64,000 bases of DNA, taken from Rhodamnia argentea (taxonomy: Eukaryota; Streptophyta; Magnoliopsida; Myrtales; Myrtaceae). The notes beneath the pieces are model-generated. The model saw nothing but the letters and a program-made list of their open reading frames with translations. It was not told the DNA's origin and did not search any database. Where the stretch lies: positions 28,767,903-28,831,902 of the forward strand of contig NC_063152.1 in the NCBI RefSeq assembly GCF_020921035.1, written 5' to 3'. Within the stretch, counting starts at the first letter, position 1. Every line of letters begins with the position of its first letter. Positions 49,574 through 60,320 of this stretch are shown in pieces. A program made the translations under genes and the position numbers.

Positions 49574-49814
49574 TAGACATGGCCAAATGGAATTGGAGGC
49601 CCGGAACCGGCCCATTGACCGGGCCCACGGTTCCAACCCTCAAGGGTCGGTTCCGGTTTCTAAATTGTCTGAACCGGTTCCGGGCCGGTTCCGACCCGTT
49701 TTTTTTTTTTTAAAAAAAGAGGGGGGGTGGGAGGCTTGGGGGAAAGAGCCGTTGGCCCAGGGAACCGGCGGTTCCAAACAGGAACCGGCAGTTCGGACGA
49801 ACCGGTCTCGTCTA
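49574..49814. mobile_element. Small hAT-like non-autonomous element, 241 bp
   Basis: Left end TAGACATGGCC and reverse-complemented right end TAGACGAGACC form an imperfect 11-bp terminal repeat (8/11). A perfect 8-bp direct repeat, GGTGATGG, flanks it (49566-49573 and 49815-49822); 8 bp is the hAT target size. The interior repeats GGAACCGG/CCGGTTCC words, and contains a T run followed by G-rich sequence. No coding capacity. Confidence 0.75.
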
Positions 49815-50359
49815 GGTGATGGCAATCGTGAAAGAGATATTACTACCGAGTAATGGAATCGATTGTGTAACTATTTGTAAATAGGAGTTGCTGAATTGCA
49901 AGAGGCATGTCGGACGTGTTCGATTTCTTTGCAAACGTCGTCAACTATCGATGGTAGGTATAAATACTTGAATTGTAGATTGTAGAAAGGACCGTCAATT
50001 AATCAAAGAACACAAATTGTTCACTTATACCTTCCAGTTTATTTTTAAACTCCAGTATCTTTTGCAAGGCCGGCAACCATTATTCCCAGTTTCGATATCT
50101 TTAAATTTCCCATCGTTTTCGTTTCCTGACCGAGAATCATCAAATGGCCCATTTCCACCCTTTGTGAATTTTGTCATCGATCCATATTCTGAAAGACATT
50201 TCGCGATACCTTTTGGCAAAGCAGGTGCAAAAAGAAAATCCCCCGGATAACATCGCATAACCAAAGTACGTGCAATCGTCTTTCTTGGATTTTTAAATAA
50301 CGTTACTGTTATAATTTTGTAGTGTTCGTTGGACATATGTGAATGTTCTCAGTTAATCA

Positions 50360-50414
<55 letters not shown>

Positions 50415-50509
50415 TTTTTTTTTTATGACCGAGATTCTTCGCGGCCGGCAAGCTTCGCTCAACACAGTGGTGGAGCACGATTAGTCCTCGGGAGGGGCTA
50501 GCACACACG

Positions 50510-50544
<35 letters not shown>

Positions 50545-50747
50545 TTTTTTTTTTATGACCGAGATTCTTCGCGGCCGGCGAGCTTCGCTCAACACAGTGG
50601 TGGAGCACGATTAGTCCTCGGGAGGGGCTAGCGCAGGAGCCCACCACCACGACCTCCCACTTAAGACACCGGGGCCGAGGAGTTTTGAACCTATGACCTC
50701 TCGTGAAAGGAACTGAACTCAAACCAACTCGGCCACCGATCGGTGGG
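50360..50747 (-). mobile_element. tRNA-derived SINE with duplicated tail and microsatellites
   Basis: Read on the minus strand it starts near 50747 with a tRNA-like promoter: TGGCCGAGTTGG (A box) and, about 50 nt later, GGTTCAAAACTCC (B box), and ends in an A run (T run on plus). The tail half, from 'ggggctagc' to the T run, occurs twice (50414-50502 and 50544-50632), each copy next to (CA)n(TA)n repeats (50361-50414 and 50503-50543). Flanks CTCAGTTAATCA and CTCATTTAATCA agree at 11 of 12 positions, fitting a SINE target duplication. Confidence 0.75.
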
Positions 50748-50829
50748 TCTCATTTAATCATATTTATGTTCGGGTATGGAAATAATCGTGCGTAGTAGCC
50801 AGTCGTTAAAAATTGGGGACAATGACACC

Positions 50830-51190
50830 CCAATTTTCATACGGTGCTCACTCGAGTTTGATAATTTTTTTTTTTTTATCGTTTGAGTGTTATAACTTCC
50901 GTACGTCACTTATTTAAGTGTCATATATTTTTTTTCCCAATCACTTGAGTTTCATATAATTTTTCAATCGATTGCCCGAGTGCCATAATTTCTTAAAAAT
51001 GTTCGCCATAAGTTCTATTCCATGTTAGAATTTCGACACTTGAATGAATGTTTTTAAAAAACTATGGCACTTAAGTGATCGATTGAAAGTTATGGCATTC
51101 AAGTGAATGCTTTTTAGAAGTTATGGTATTTAAGTGATCGAAAAAAAAAAAAGTTCGGCACTCAACCGAGTATCGTTCAATAGTTATGAC
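50830..51190. mobile_element. Inverted-repeat element with 'cacttaagtgycataa' phrases
   Basis: About 360 bp in which the left half repeats 'gagtgttataactt' and 'cacttatttaagtgtcata' phrases and the right half carries them inverted ('atggcacttaagtgatcgat'). Boundaries approximate, no target duplication resolved. Confidence 0.5.
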
Positions 51191-51425
51191 ATTTGTAGTA
51201 TCCTTATCCCCTTAAAAATGGGAGCCCTTACTCTTATGACTTTGTGCACATCATTACGTTTTGCACACGAACAAGGATCATGGGGAGTGGATATAGCACA
51301 CATCATTGCAACCCGTATGGGATCTTTAATGTACCAATTCTTGTCATCAACCCTTGTTATGTTCTCATCGACTCTTGTCATCAACCCTTGTTATGTTCTA
51401 CCTTTGAATGAATGAAATGGTTAAG

Positions 51426-51637
51426 TTTTTTTTTTTTTTTTTTATAACCCAAGTATCCGCACGGCCGGCGAGCTATAGCTCAAACCAGCGGTGGACCATG
51501 ACTATTCCTCGGGGGGCTAGCGTAACATCCCACCGCCATAACCCCCCGCTTAAATTATTAACGTCTATGAGTTTCAAACTCAAGACCTCTCGTGAAAGGA
51601 GCCGAGCTCAAACCATCGTGGCCACCGATGGGTGGGT
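51426..51637 (-). mobile_element. tRNA-derived SINE, same family as 50360-50747
   Basis: Minus-strand head near 51637 with A-box-like 'GTGGCCACGATGG' and B-box-like 'GAGTTTGAAACTC' regions, followed by 'gctagcccccgagg'-type body shared with the neighbouring copy, and an A tail (T run at 51426 on plus). Flanked by the perfect 14-bp direct repeat ATGAAATGGTTAAG (51412-51425 and 51638-51651), which proves insertion by target-primed reverse transcription. Confidence 0.85.
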
Positions 51638-53421
51638 ATGAAATGGTTAAGTTTTGACAGGGGAAAACAAAAAAAGCAATTGCAGCCTGTGAAAGCTCTA
51701 ATGTCCTCCTTCAAACACTTGTTTCTTATTTAACAGCCAGTTCATGTTTGATCCTTCGAGGTCGATCTATATACACATCCCGTATTGATAACTATACGAT
51801 GGTGCTCGAATACCTTTGTCGCGAATTTGACGAATTGTCAACGAGAACTCAAGATCGCAACACTATGGACGATAAAGCGCATGGCCGCGACGTGCCTTCT
51901 AAATACCAGACAAAATAGCTCAACTACGAAACAATTACACATCATCCTTACCTTGTATCGAAACTATTTTCCCACATCTAATATCTTGCATCAAAAGATG
52001 GAATCCAGATGAAATGCGTGACATCAACTTGAAGACTCTGATCACGACTCGATAATGTGTCTCCGATCGCTTCGATCCATGCAAAGACGACTTGCAAAAT
52101 GACTTGGACAGCTGTATTCGATTCGTCAGACATATACGTCACGGGAACGACGCACAGGAAAAGCAGCTTCGCTAGCATGTCGCGACTTGTTAGCCGCCCT
52201 GACCAAGTCGCAGATTCACAGTCCAGCCCATCTCTTTTGTCTAGTGGACGGAAGGAAGCGAGAACAACTCCAAAGGAGGGGAAAATTCGAAGATGAATCC
52301 ATGTGCTTCGAGCTCAGGACCAGCAAATTGGAAAACTACGTGACGTAATCGCAGTGACGAGACCGACATCGTCACGCTCTCGTCATCCCAATGTTTTCAA
52401 GGCTAAAAAGATGATTAATTTGTGACTTTTGCGTTGATATGGTTTTTCCTCGGTGGAAGTCTTGCCATTTAGTTTCTTCGTGTTCGTTGACTCTTCTTGG
52501 CATAAGCCTTAAGTCCTCCTTCTACGTGGGCAACAGCTCATGCAGATGACGTCACTTGCCTTACGTGACCTCGACCACGTGTTGTGGAATATCACCGTAA
52601 TTAGTAATGTGGACCTAGAACAGTGACTAGATCGACAGACACCACGAATTCTCTCTAGGTCAACAAAAAAAAAAAAAAAAAAAAGGAAGCTGTGGAATGA
52701 TCCATTACCAAAAGAGCGACAATAGCATTACTTTATATATGAAAAATACTTCCCAGATAATACTATTAGAATTTGTTTAAAAAAAATACTGTCAAGGATG
52801 ATACAATTTTGACCGTGAATTCACACACCATAATCGCGCATTTTACATAAAATACTCATTAAATGAGAGATCGTATGGAAAAAATTAACTGATGGTACTA
52901 TCAAATTAGTAGATGTCGATGAGGTACTTTGGCTTTTGATGATGCTATATATACATATATAGAGAGAGGTATTACATCTCAGTTAACATTCAGAATAAAA
53001 TGCCAGTCATCCATGGATTGAACCTAACATAAGCTAGACAAGCGAAAGGTTTAGGCGACAAAACCATTTTTAAGGTTAGAACGACAATTTATTAGATGAT
53101 GAGCCATGAAGAAGAGATCACTAAGCTATAATTAACTGCTCCAAACATGATTGACGCATGCTCTTTTTCTTTTTTTAAAAGTCATTGTATGCATTATGTA
53201 GCTTAATATGTTTTTTTTTTAATCGAAATGTAGCTTATTAGTTCATCAATGCCTTATCTGACAGGATTAAGCGCATAAATACAACGAAATAGAAAGTTAA
53301 TGCGAGAACGAGAAATCAAGACACAAAATTTATCTTGATTCACTCTTAAATTAAGGCTACATCAACATATGATTCCACTATAATTAACATATCTCATATT
53401 TTTGTTCCGACTCTTAATTAC

Positions 53422-53422
53422 A

Positions 53423-53448
<26 letters not shown>
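53422..53448. repeat. (TA)n microsatellite
   Basis: Uninterrupted TA run of about 13 units in the spacer upstream of the first C2 gene, followed by a short CA run. Confidence 0.85.
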
Positions 53449-53458
<10 letters not shown>

Positions 53459-54756
53459 GCACTCTATCTCTCTCTGCGTAAATAGCTATTCGTGGGCATA
53501 AATCCAAATTACTAATAAAATACAGATTTAAATTATAAAAACACTATGGCTTTCCGGGGGCGCTGCACCTTGAGATTCCAGCCAGGATGGCTCCCGAGGC
53601 TCTCGTCCGCTGGCCCTATGTATTTCTATTAATAAGAATAAGAATATGAACCACACCCTAACTTCAACGATTCGGACTCCTATACAAAGAAAGCAGTGGA
53701 GCGTCTCCCATTGCATGGACAATTGTGCACGCAACCTCAAGGATGAGCATCCGCTCGTAACTTTAGTCAGTTATATTACATTATCTTGGGTTGACCTGGT
53801 TCACGCAATTTCAATATTCCACACCTTTGCCAAATTTTCACTGATTGTTTAGAATAAAATGGACAATTCTCTACGCTAGTTGCCCGAGGCACATGGAATT
53901 CCCAAGCGACTATAAGCACAATCAATTTCCCAGAAATTTCCTAACCATTGATTTCCTCTCCCCATTTTGGAAAATTCCAGGAGGTGGAACCACTCCAATC
54001 CTCCGGACCGCTAGTCTTCATCGCTTTACTGTTTGTCCTAAATGGGGTAATGCCCGTTTCTTCGAAAATGGACATGTTATGATTAGGGATGTTTTTACCA
54101 AATTATTAGGAAAACTGCCGGGCAAAATTTTTTCTAAATAAGCATCACAAATCTCATAATCCAGGGAGGTATTTCTCTAAACATCATTAATTCATTCAAT
54201 ACATCTTATGTGAAACTAATAATGGTATCGTCAAATAATTTTCCTCTCATCCATAGATTAGAGTCGATTAGGTGATAGACAACATCCCGAGTTCAAAATT
54301 GGAAAAGTACCCTTACTTATTTCCCATCTAATTTAAGTAATTATCAAAGCAAGAATCTTCGAAATAGTTTCGAGCAAATTGAAAAAATCATCTAAGTATA
54401 ATGGAACAATTATCGAAACTAGAATTCTAAAGCAATATCAAGGAAGCTACATTACGCTCGATTTTATTTTATCTCGAATCTGTTATGGCAATTGTAAGTA
54501 CCAAAGAAATAAAGCCTCTTGAGGCAGTTTTGAGGAAACTGCAAAGACCTGTTATATATGACCCTACTTTGACTGCATTGCCTTTTGTATACGCATTATT
54601 CAAAGAAACGAGCATATTTCCTAGTCCGGGTCTTTCTCGGATCCTAATCTTGTCGTCGCAATCAAAGAAGAATCGTTCCATGAATGTACACATATTGCGT
54701 CGTCTCCTACTTCATTCTATGAACGCGCACCCACCATTTTCTTGAAAACGTCAGAC

Positions 54757-55275
54757 ATGGCCAACACTCCCAGTTGCAGATTAGAAGTCACCGCCATCTC
54801 CGGCGAAGACCTCCGCATCAACGGCAGGCCCATCAAGAACAATGCCTTCGTCACCGTCAAGGCCGACTCTCACGGCTCGCCATCGTTGCATGGCTCGACG
54901 AAACCCGACGCCCTGGGGGAGAGCTACCCTCACTGGGATGAGAAGCTCCACGTGGACTTGCCCGAGGGCTCGCGCTACCTCGTCGGGGAGGTCCGCCGGA
55001 GGAGCTCCTCGGCCGGAGACAGGCTTGTCGGGACAGCTTGTATTCCGGTGTCGGACTTCATCTACACGCCGAAGAATCACCTGCACTTCCTGAGTTACAG
55101 GCTGAGGGACGCCGAAGGCCTGCGCAACGGGATTATCAATATCTCAGTGAGGGTTACCGCATCGTCGGGCTCGTCGCCTTCGGTGCCAGATTTCGGAGTG
55201 CCGGCGGATCGGGAGAAGATGCACGGGACGGTGACCGGCGTGCCAGTTTGGTATCCCAATCGATACGAATCTTGA
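54757..55275 (+). CDS. Small C2-domain protein (BAP/SRC2-like), copy 1
   Basis: Single-exon gene, 172 aa. One C2 domain occupies residues about 5-135: LEVTAISGEDLRINGRPIKN (strand 1 and loop 1), NAFVTVKADS, SYPHWDEKLHVDLP, LVGTACIPVSDF, LHFLSYRLRDAEG, IINISVRV. The start and the 'GEDLRI..PIKKNA' style fit the BON1-associated protein/SRC2 group, which bind phospholipids at the plasma membrane and restrain cell death in Arabidopsis; for this gene the role is inference. The tail ends VTGVPVWYPN, also in copy 2. Some acidic calcium ligands are replaced (WDEKLH), so calcium dependence is uncertain. A TTG-started frame is five codons longer but the ATG at 54757 is the evident start. It is GC-rich relative to its flanks and lies in a segmental duplication. 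Confidence 0.9.
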   Translation: MANTPSCRLEVTAISGEDLRINGRPIKNNAFVTVKADSHGSPSLHGSTKPDALGESYPHWDEKLHVDLPEGSRYLVGEVRRRSSSAGDRLVGTACIPVSDFIYTPKNHLHFLSYRLRDAEGLRNGIINISVRVTASSGSSPSVPDFGVPADREKMHGTVTGVPVWYPNRYES

Positions 55276-55850
55276 GAGACAAGTGTTTGGATTCTGTAAA
55301 CTTATTACTTTGGTGTTTTTGGTCCCCATTTGACTGGTTCGATCTGGTAGTGGACTCCAATATGAGATTTGCCTTTGCGTTGCTAAGTTGAGGTATCATT
55401 ATTATTCTTTTACTTGCCACAGCGAAAATCATGAGAGTCCATTTTATTTAAATCGCCCCACTCCATCTCAAGATCTTATCAAAATATTTCGAGAGACTCC
55501 ATTTCATTTTCTAACATAGATAGTAACATCGTTATTAAAATCGAAATAGACAGTATCGAAACACGAATGAGGAAAAATTGTCGACTAACCCCATAATAGT
55601 CTACCCTTCAATATTTTAAGTTCAGATTTTGCACATACCACAAGCATTTGTTTTTCCCTCTCAAATTAATTCAAATCTTTAAGTACTTTCTAGATCCATT
55701 TAAAACATTTCTTTTTCATACGCCTAGATTTCTACCTTCTTTCTGGTATAAAAGAGAGAGTATTTTGTGGATGATCCCTGCCTTATCACCAAGTTGATCA
55801 CCCACAGAAAAATATAGACCCGGTCAATTACAGGTAGGAAAAAAAAAAAA

Positions 55851-57060
55851 AAGAAGTAGCAAACAGTGATGAATTTGGAATTCTTTAGCCAGGTTAGTTT
55901 ACGTTTAGGTGTTTTGACCATCCAATACGAGACTGCGTTTGGCGTAGTCAATTTGAACTCTTCTTTCTTTGGCCAAATAATATGAGATTGTTCGCCTTAG
56001 TAAACTCGGATGATAGAAGCGGTTTTATGTTTGCAATCCCATATATGATAAACTTTTAACAGCTAGCTAACTCGCGGTTATGGGCTTTTAGGGTGCATTT
56101 GGTTCGACTTTTGGGGAAAATCTTTACAAAAATGGAAAGGCCTTTGAATTAAGAGGGTTTTTCAATATGCATGTGGAGTTTGGCAAATTACAATTCATAA
56201 ATTTTGGGAAATAAATTTGGTTTTGAAATTCTCAAACATTTCTTGCGCTTTCTTGGGAAGCCTTGGAAAATGTATGAGTGTGTTGATTAAGATTGCTTCC
56301 ATCTCATAAATATAATCGTACTAATCTAAGATCTCAATGAGACTTCATAAAAGCATTCGATCGTGATTCGGAATGAAATTTCGCAACGCTATCGGGTGGC
56401 TTTATTTGACGGAAAATGAATGATTTGCAAATTATTTTTCTAAAAATGATCTCTTGTATTGCTTGAAATAATTAATCAACATTTTCTTTCATTAGTAACA
56501 ATAATTTATATCTAAATATAAACGATCATTTCTTAAATTATTCTTCTTTCGTTAAATAAACGAATTTGATATCACTGCTTCTTGTTTCAGAAAATCTTTT
56601 CGTGGCTTAGATATGAACACGATCTCTATATTTGTCGTTCATGACGTCGGGTTTTCGTAAAGAGGCTAATCCAGCGTAAAGGTTTTTATTGGACGGTGCA
56701 TACATACACTCCCACGAAAAATATACGAAAGTTTCCCGACTTCCAGGAGGACCCGACACACATTCATTGACGAAGTCAAAGCTTGTCCGCGTGTCACACA
56801 CGCGTTCACGAATCGCACTGCCATGCATCTATACGTTGCGATCTAGCTCTATTAAGCGGCCTGAAGTGTTCTATACGGTCGGTAGCGCGTGGTGGCGCCG
56901 CACAAGAAAAATTTTGCCGACCCACGTCATTAATAATTCATAAGGTGAAATCAAGGTGGTGCAAATGGACTTCGACAGATTTTAGGTGTCGTAAGTCGTG
57001 GGGAATTTTTGAAAAGGAAAAAAAAAATCATCTAGTCGGGAATAAGAGGTCATCGGTTGT
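55851..57060. other. Spacer between the two duplicated segments, no gene seen
   Basis: AT-rich with short frames lacking recognisable content. None of the flanking duplication is visible here. Confidence 0.5.
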
Positions 57061-57119
57061 GGGCCCGATCCGATCCCACCTCGAAATAAAAAATCTGACT
57101 GGAAGGGTCGATTTTCAAT

Positions 57120-57415
57120 TTCTCAAATTGAAGACCAAATCGGACGCGTCCGGAACCGGACTAGTCCGGCTCCCGAGCGATCTAGTGACCACGGTTGTAT
57201 GTGCTTGAAACACATATTCATATTTTAAATGTGTACAAGTATCCCCCATAATTAAGAGTTTAAATAATTTCTTTTAAGATTTTTAAGAAATTAAATCGAA
57301 ATTAAAAAAAAAATAGTCGGTCCGATTCGGGAAATTGGGAACTGGATGGACAATAACATATTAGAACCGGGAACTGAACCGAATCGAGCGGTTCTTTTTG
57401 CTCACCCTTCCAAAA
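57120..57415. repeat. CCGGAACCG-type low-complexity element
   Basis: Contains 'ggaaccggactagtccggctcccgagcg' on the left and 'gaaccgggaactgaaccgaatcg..gctcaccctt' on the right, the same vocabulary as the elements at 8624 and 49574. The right end, reverse-complemented, reads AAGGGTGAGCAAAAAGAACC, hAT-terminus-like. No target duplication found. Confidence 0.4.
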
Positions 57416-58035
57416 AACAATGCGAAATAGTAAATTGAAGAAATTTATGTGTTGATCGGCGATTACAATAGTTCATCAGCCTATTTATAAGCTTTATGAC
57501 ATGACAATTAAATGTAACATATATCAATCAAGATTTGCATAACTGAAGGAAGATATACGCGCAATCTTAAAAGACTAGTCTAAGCAACAGAATTACCAAA
57601 TGAAATCCCTAATTGATCTGGTCTTGCAGTAACAGTGGACAACTTGGGCTTCATGAAAGCAGGCCAGTCTTGATCTGCGCACCTCTCTAAGCTCACCTAT
57701 GCAGTTCAATTCGATCTTCAAAGTACGTCAGCCCACTCCAACAGCGCTGGGGCTTCAACTTGGATTGCAAAGATGCACGAACACATCTAGTAAAGCCAGG
57801 CCATCGACCAAGCGTTCCCAAGATCGCGACAACTACATGCCATTGCACCTTCCGTCTTCCTACTAGCTTCAACTATTGGGTTGGTCTTTCTAATGTGAAA
57901 TCAAAATAGATTTTTTGCATTCAAATCCTTCCAAACTCTTTATTTGCCTTGCTTGCAATATATTTATATGTTTAGTCTTAGTCTAAGGTCCAACCTACCC
58001 GCGAAGGGGTGTGTTACAATATTCAAAATTATCTA

Positions 58036-58259
58036 TTTTTTTTTTTTTTGTAATCCAAGATCCATCGGTCGTACTTGGGCTTCGCCCGTTTCAAAGCACA
58101 CAGCGACTATATCCGGAGGGGAGCTGGCCCCGCAACCCACCAGCAAGGGCCTCCTACTTAAGTCCGCGGAACGAGTTAGGAGAGATTCGAACCTCCGACC
58201 GTGACTTACGTCGGCGCCAAAGGGTTCATTTCTCACCAACACGCCATGCGCGTGGTGGG
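58036..58259 (-). mobile_element. tRNA-derived SINE, second family
   Basis: Minus-strand head near 58259 with A-box-like TGGCGTGTTGGTGAG and a near-canonical B box GGTTCGAATCTC, and an A tail (T run at 58036 on plus). Perfect 14-bp target duplication TTCAAAATTATCTA at 58022-58035 and 58260-58273. The body differs from the SINEs at 50-51 kb, so it is a separate family. Confidence 0.85.
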
Positions 58260-59629
58260 TTCAAAATTATCTAATTTTCTCCTTAATAACTTAAACTTTT
58301 AGAATAATTGTGTGATCTCATGAAATCTTACTATGATTAAAAAGCTTGTTGATATTGGGCCTCGTTGAATTCCACTGAACTAGCTAGGCGGTTGTGGTCA
58401 GTTGAGTCGAGATTTGTCTCTGTGTGGAGCTAGCATCTACCAACACGACGATCGATGGCTCGTGCATGATTGGAAGGGGGACGTCGAAATGAAGGAAAAA
58501 AAAATACCGCTTTCGATTGAAACTATCGTCCACACTTAATATCTCGTAATTGAAAATGGAGTCCACCTAAAATTTATACTTTTAATTTACTCAAAAGACT
58601 TAGATCACGACTTAATGTTAGAGCATTAGAGAACATATCCAAATCACATCGAAAACTTGCTCCTAGTGAAATTAACTATCACAACATATGTCAAATCACG
58701 AATATAGTACATCTTTGATCGCATTCGTCCATGGAAAGACAATTTGCAAAATGACTTTGGAGAGCTGTATTTGTCACGCTCGGGTCCCGTTTGTCAACGA
58801 TATTATCCATTTTGGACCGAAGGCCGCACGATTTTATTCAAAAAGATCTTGTTGCAAGTTAAGGATAAGTGCCACACATATATAACACTTGACCTCACCA
58901 CATCCAAGCGACGTATGATTCGGTTCATTCAAGTCCCTATTGCCATCCTAGAAACATGTCAGGAGGCGCTTCTTGTTCAGGTCCTCTAGCCCCGACAACC
59001 ACTCGCTACTATCGCCAAACTGGATCATTACAGTACACAAATTAGTCAGAGATATACGCAAGGACAGACAGGAACAACAATTTCGCTAGCAATGTCACTC
59101 GCGACTTTTTAGTCGCCCCAAACAAATTCCACTCCAGCTCATCTCTTTTTGTCTGGTGGAAGGAAGAAAGTGAAACTAAGTCCAAAGTGGGGGAGGAATT
59201 CAAATATACATGCCTCACGCTCGGCATGGGCAAATTAAAAAATTATATGACATCATCACTGCGACGAGACTGTCGCCACAGCGATGTCGTCACTCTTTTC
59301 ATATTTTCAAGGTTTAAAGAGTACTATAAATCATTGGCTTTTGCCATTGTTCCTCGGTGGAAGTCTTGCCATTTGTTTTCGACTCTTCTCGGCTTGGGTC
59401 TTTTTTAAGTTTTTGGCGTGATAATCTCCGCTCATGCAGATGAAATCAGAGACAGTAAGTACAACACCAACCCACCCACCACGGCAAAACCAACCCCCCA
59501 CCCAACCCAAGAAAAAAAAAAGTACAGCGTACTCTTGATCACGTGTCGTGTACTATTAGCGATGTTGACGTAGAACGATGCTTTGGTCAACAACAAGAAA
59601 AATAAAAAAAGCGTCGTCAAAACAAGGGG

Positions 59630-59830
59630 AAAATTCAAAAAAAGTCTTAAGTCCTCTTATTTTTTTAAATAAGATCCTTAAATGAAATTTGTTTCAAATA
59701 AAAGCCTGAAGTACTCTTATTTTCTCAAAATAGGGCATGAAATGAATTTTGTTTCAAATAAAGGTCTGAAATAACCATAAAATTTCAAAAAAGGGCTTGA
59801 TTTCAAGGGCATTTTCGTATTTTTACTTTT
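59630..59830 (+). mobile_element. Single diverged arm of the Mutator-like family
   Basis: 'ggggaaaattcaaaaaaagtcttaagtcctc', 'tttcaaataaaagcctgaagt' and 'aatttcaaaaaagggcttgatttcaagggcatttt' match the left arm of the 14555 element in the same order but with many changes. No inverted partner was found, so this is a solo or truncated copy. GC-rich 'gcgagggct' words at 60480-60570 may be a remnant of its core. Confidence 0.6.
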
Positions 59831-60179
59831 TTGACCTTTTTTTCTTTTTTTTTTAATCTATTTTACACTTTTTTGTCCTTCACTCACTCTCTCTCTTTCC
59901 TGATGCGACCAGACTCTCCCCCACTCTCTTTTCTTTCTTCTCCTCTTCGAACACTAGCGAGCCATCCACCTCATCCCACCTGCAGCCGCGTCGCTTGATC
60001 GTCGGTCCGAGCCTCTCACCACCGCTGCCACCTTTCCAAGCCCCCGCACCCGACGCCGAGAGACCCACAAGCTCGGTGAGGTCCGACCCCGATCTCCTTC
60101 TCTGCTCACCGCCACCAACCACCCACTCGACCACCGACTCCACCTTGTGCCACCAGAAATTCCCATGCGTAATAGACTA

Positions 60180-60320
60180 TTCCTTGGGGTAGTGGTGTTA
60201 TAAGCGTCAATGGCACGGGTTAAGTCCCCCAAGACGCGGCCGGGGAGATTCGAACCCGGGACCTCATCGGTTTAACTGTCTAAGGCCCAAGGATCTCACC
60301 AACTCAGCCAACGCCTCATT
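60180..60320 (-). mobile_element. SINE-like tRNA-derived sequence, third type
   Basis: On the minus strand: GCGTTGGCTGAGTTGGTGAG (A box) and GGTCCCGGGTTCGAATC (B box) 40-50 nt apart. Acceptor-stem pairing is absent, so it is not a tRNA gene. No A tail or target duplication was resolved. Confidence 0.55.

Larger units (their letters stand above)
51700..55850. repeat. Segmental duplication, copy 1 (with C2 gene)
   Basis: Several long stretches match 58400-63710 in the same order: 'gacttgcaaaatgactt..gagctgtatt', 'cctcggtggaagtcttgccattt', 'ctaacataagctagacaag..aaaggtttaggcga', the C2 gene, and the 3' 'catgagagtccattttattta' and 'accaagttgatc' regions. The left boundary is uncertain; weak similarity may reach 49060 ('gctagcatctac'). 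Confidence 0.75.

Noticed and set aside
53540-53630. GC-rich patch that resembled a transferred organellar fragment
   Set aside because: Too short and not matched to any plastid or mitochondrial gene I can recognise.
48840-54750. LTR retrotransposon
   Set aside because: No long terminal repeats, primer-binding site or gag/pol coding traces were found; the repeats here are SINEs, small DNA elements and the segmental duplication.
60230-60312. tRNA gene
   Set aside because: A and B boxes are present but the acceptor stem does not pair and the loop lengths are wrong; better explained as SINE-like.
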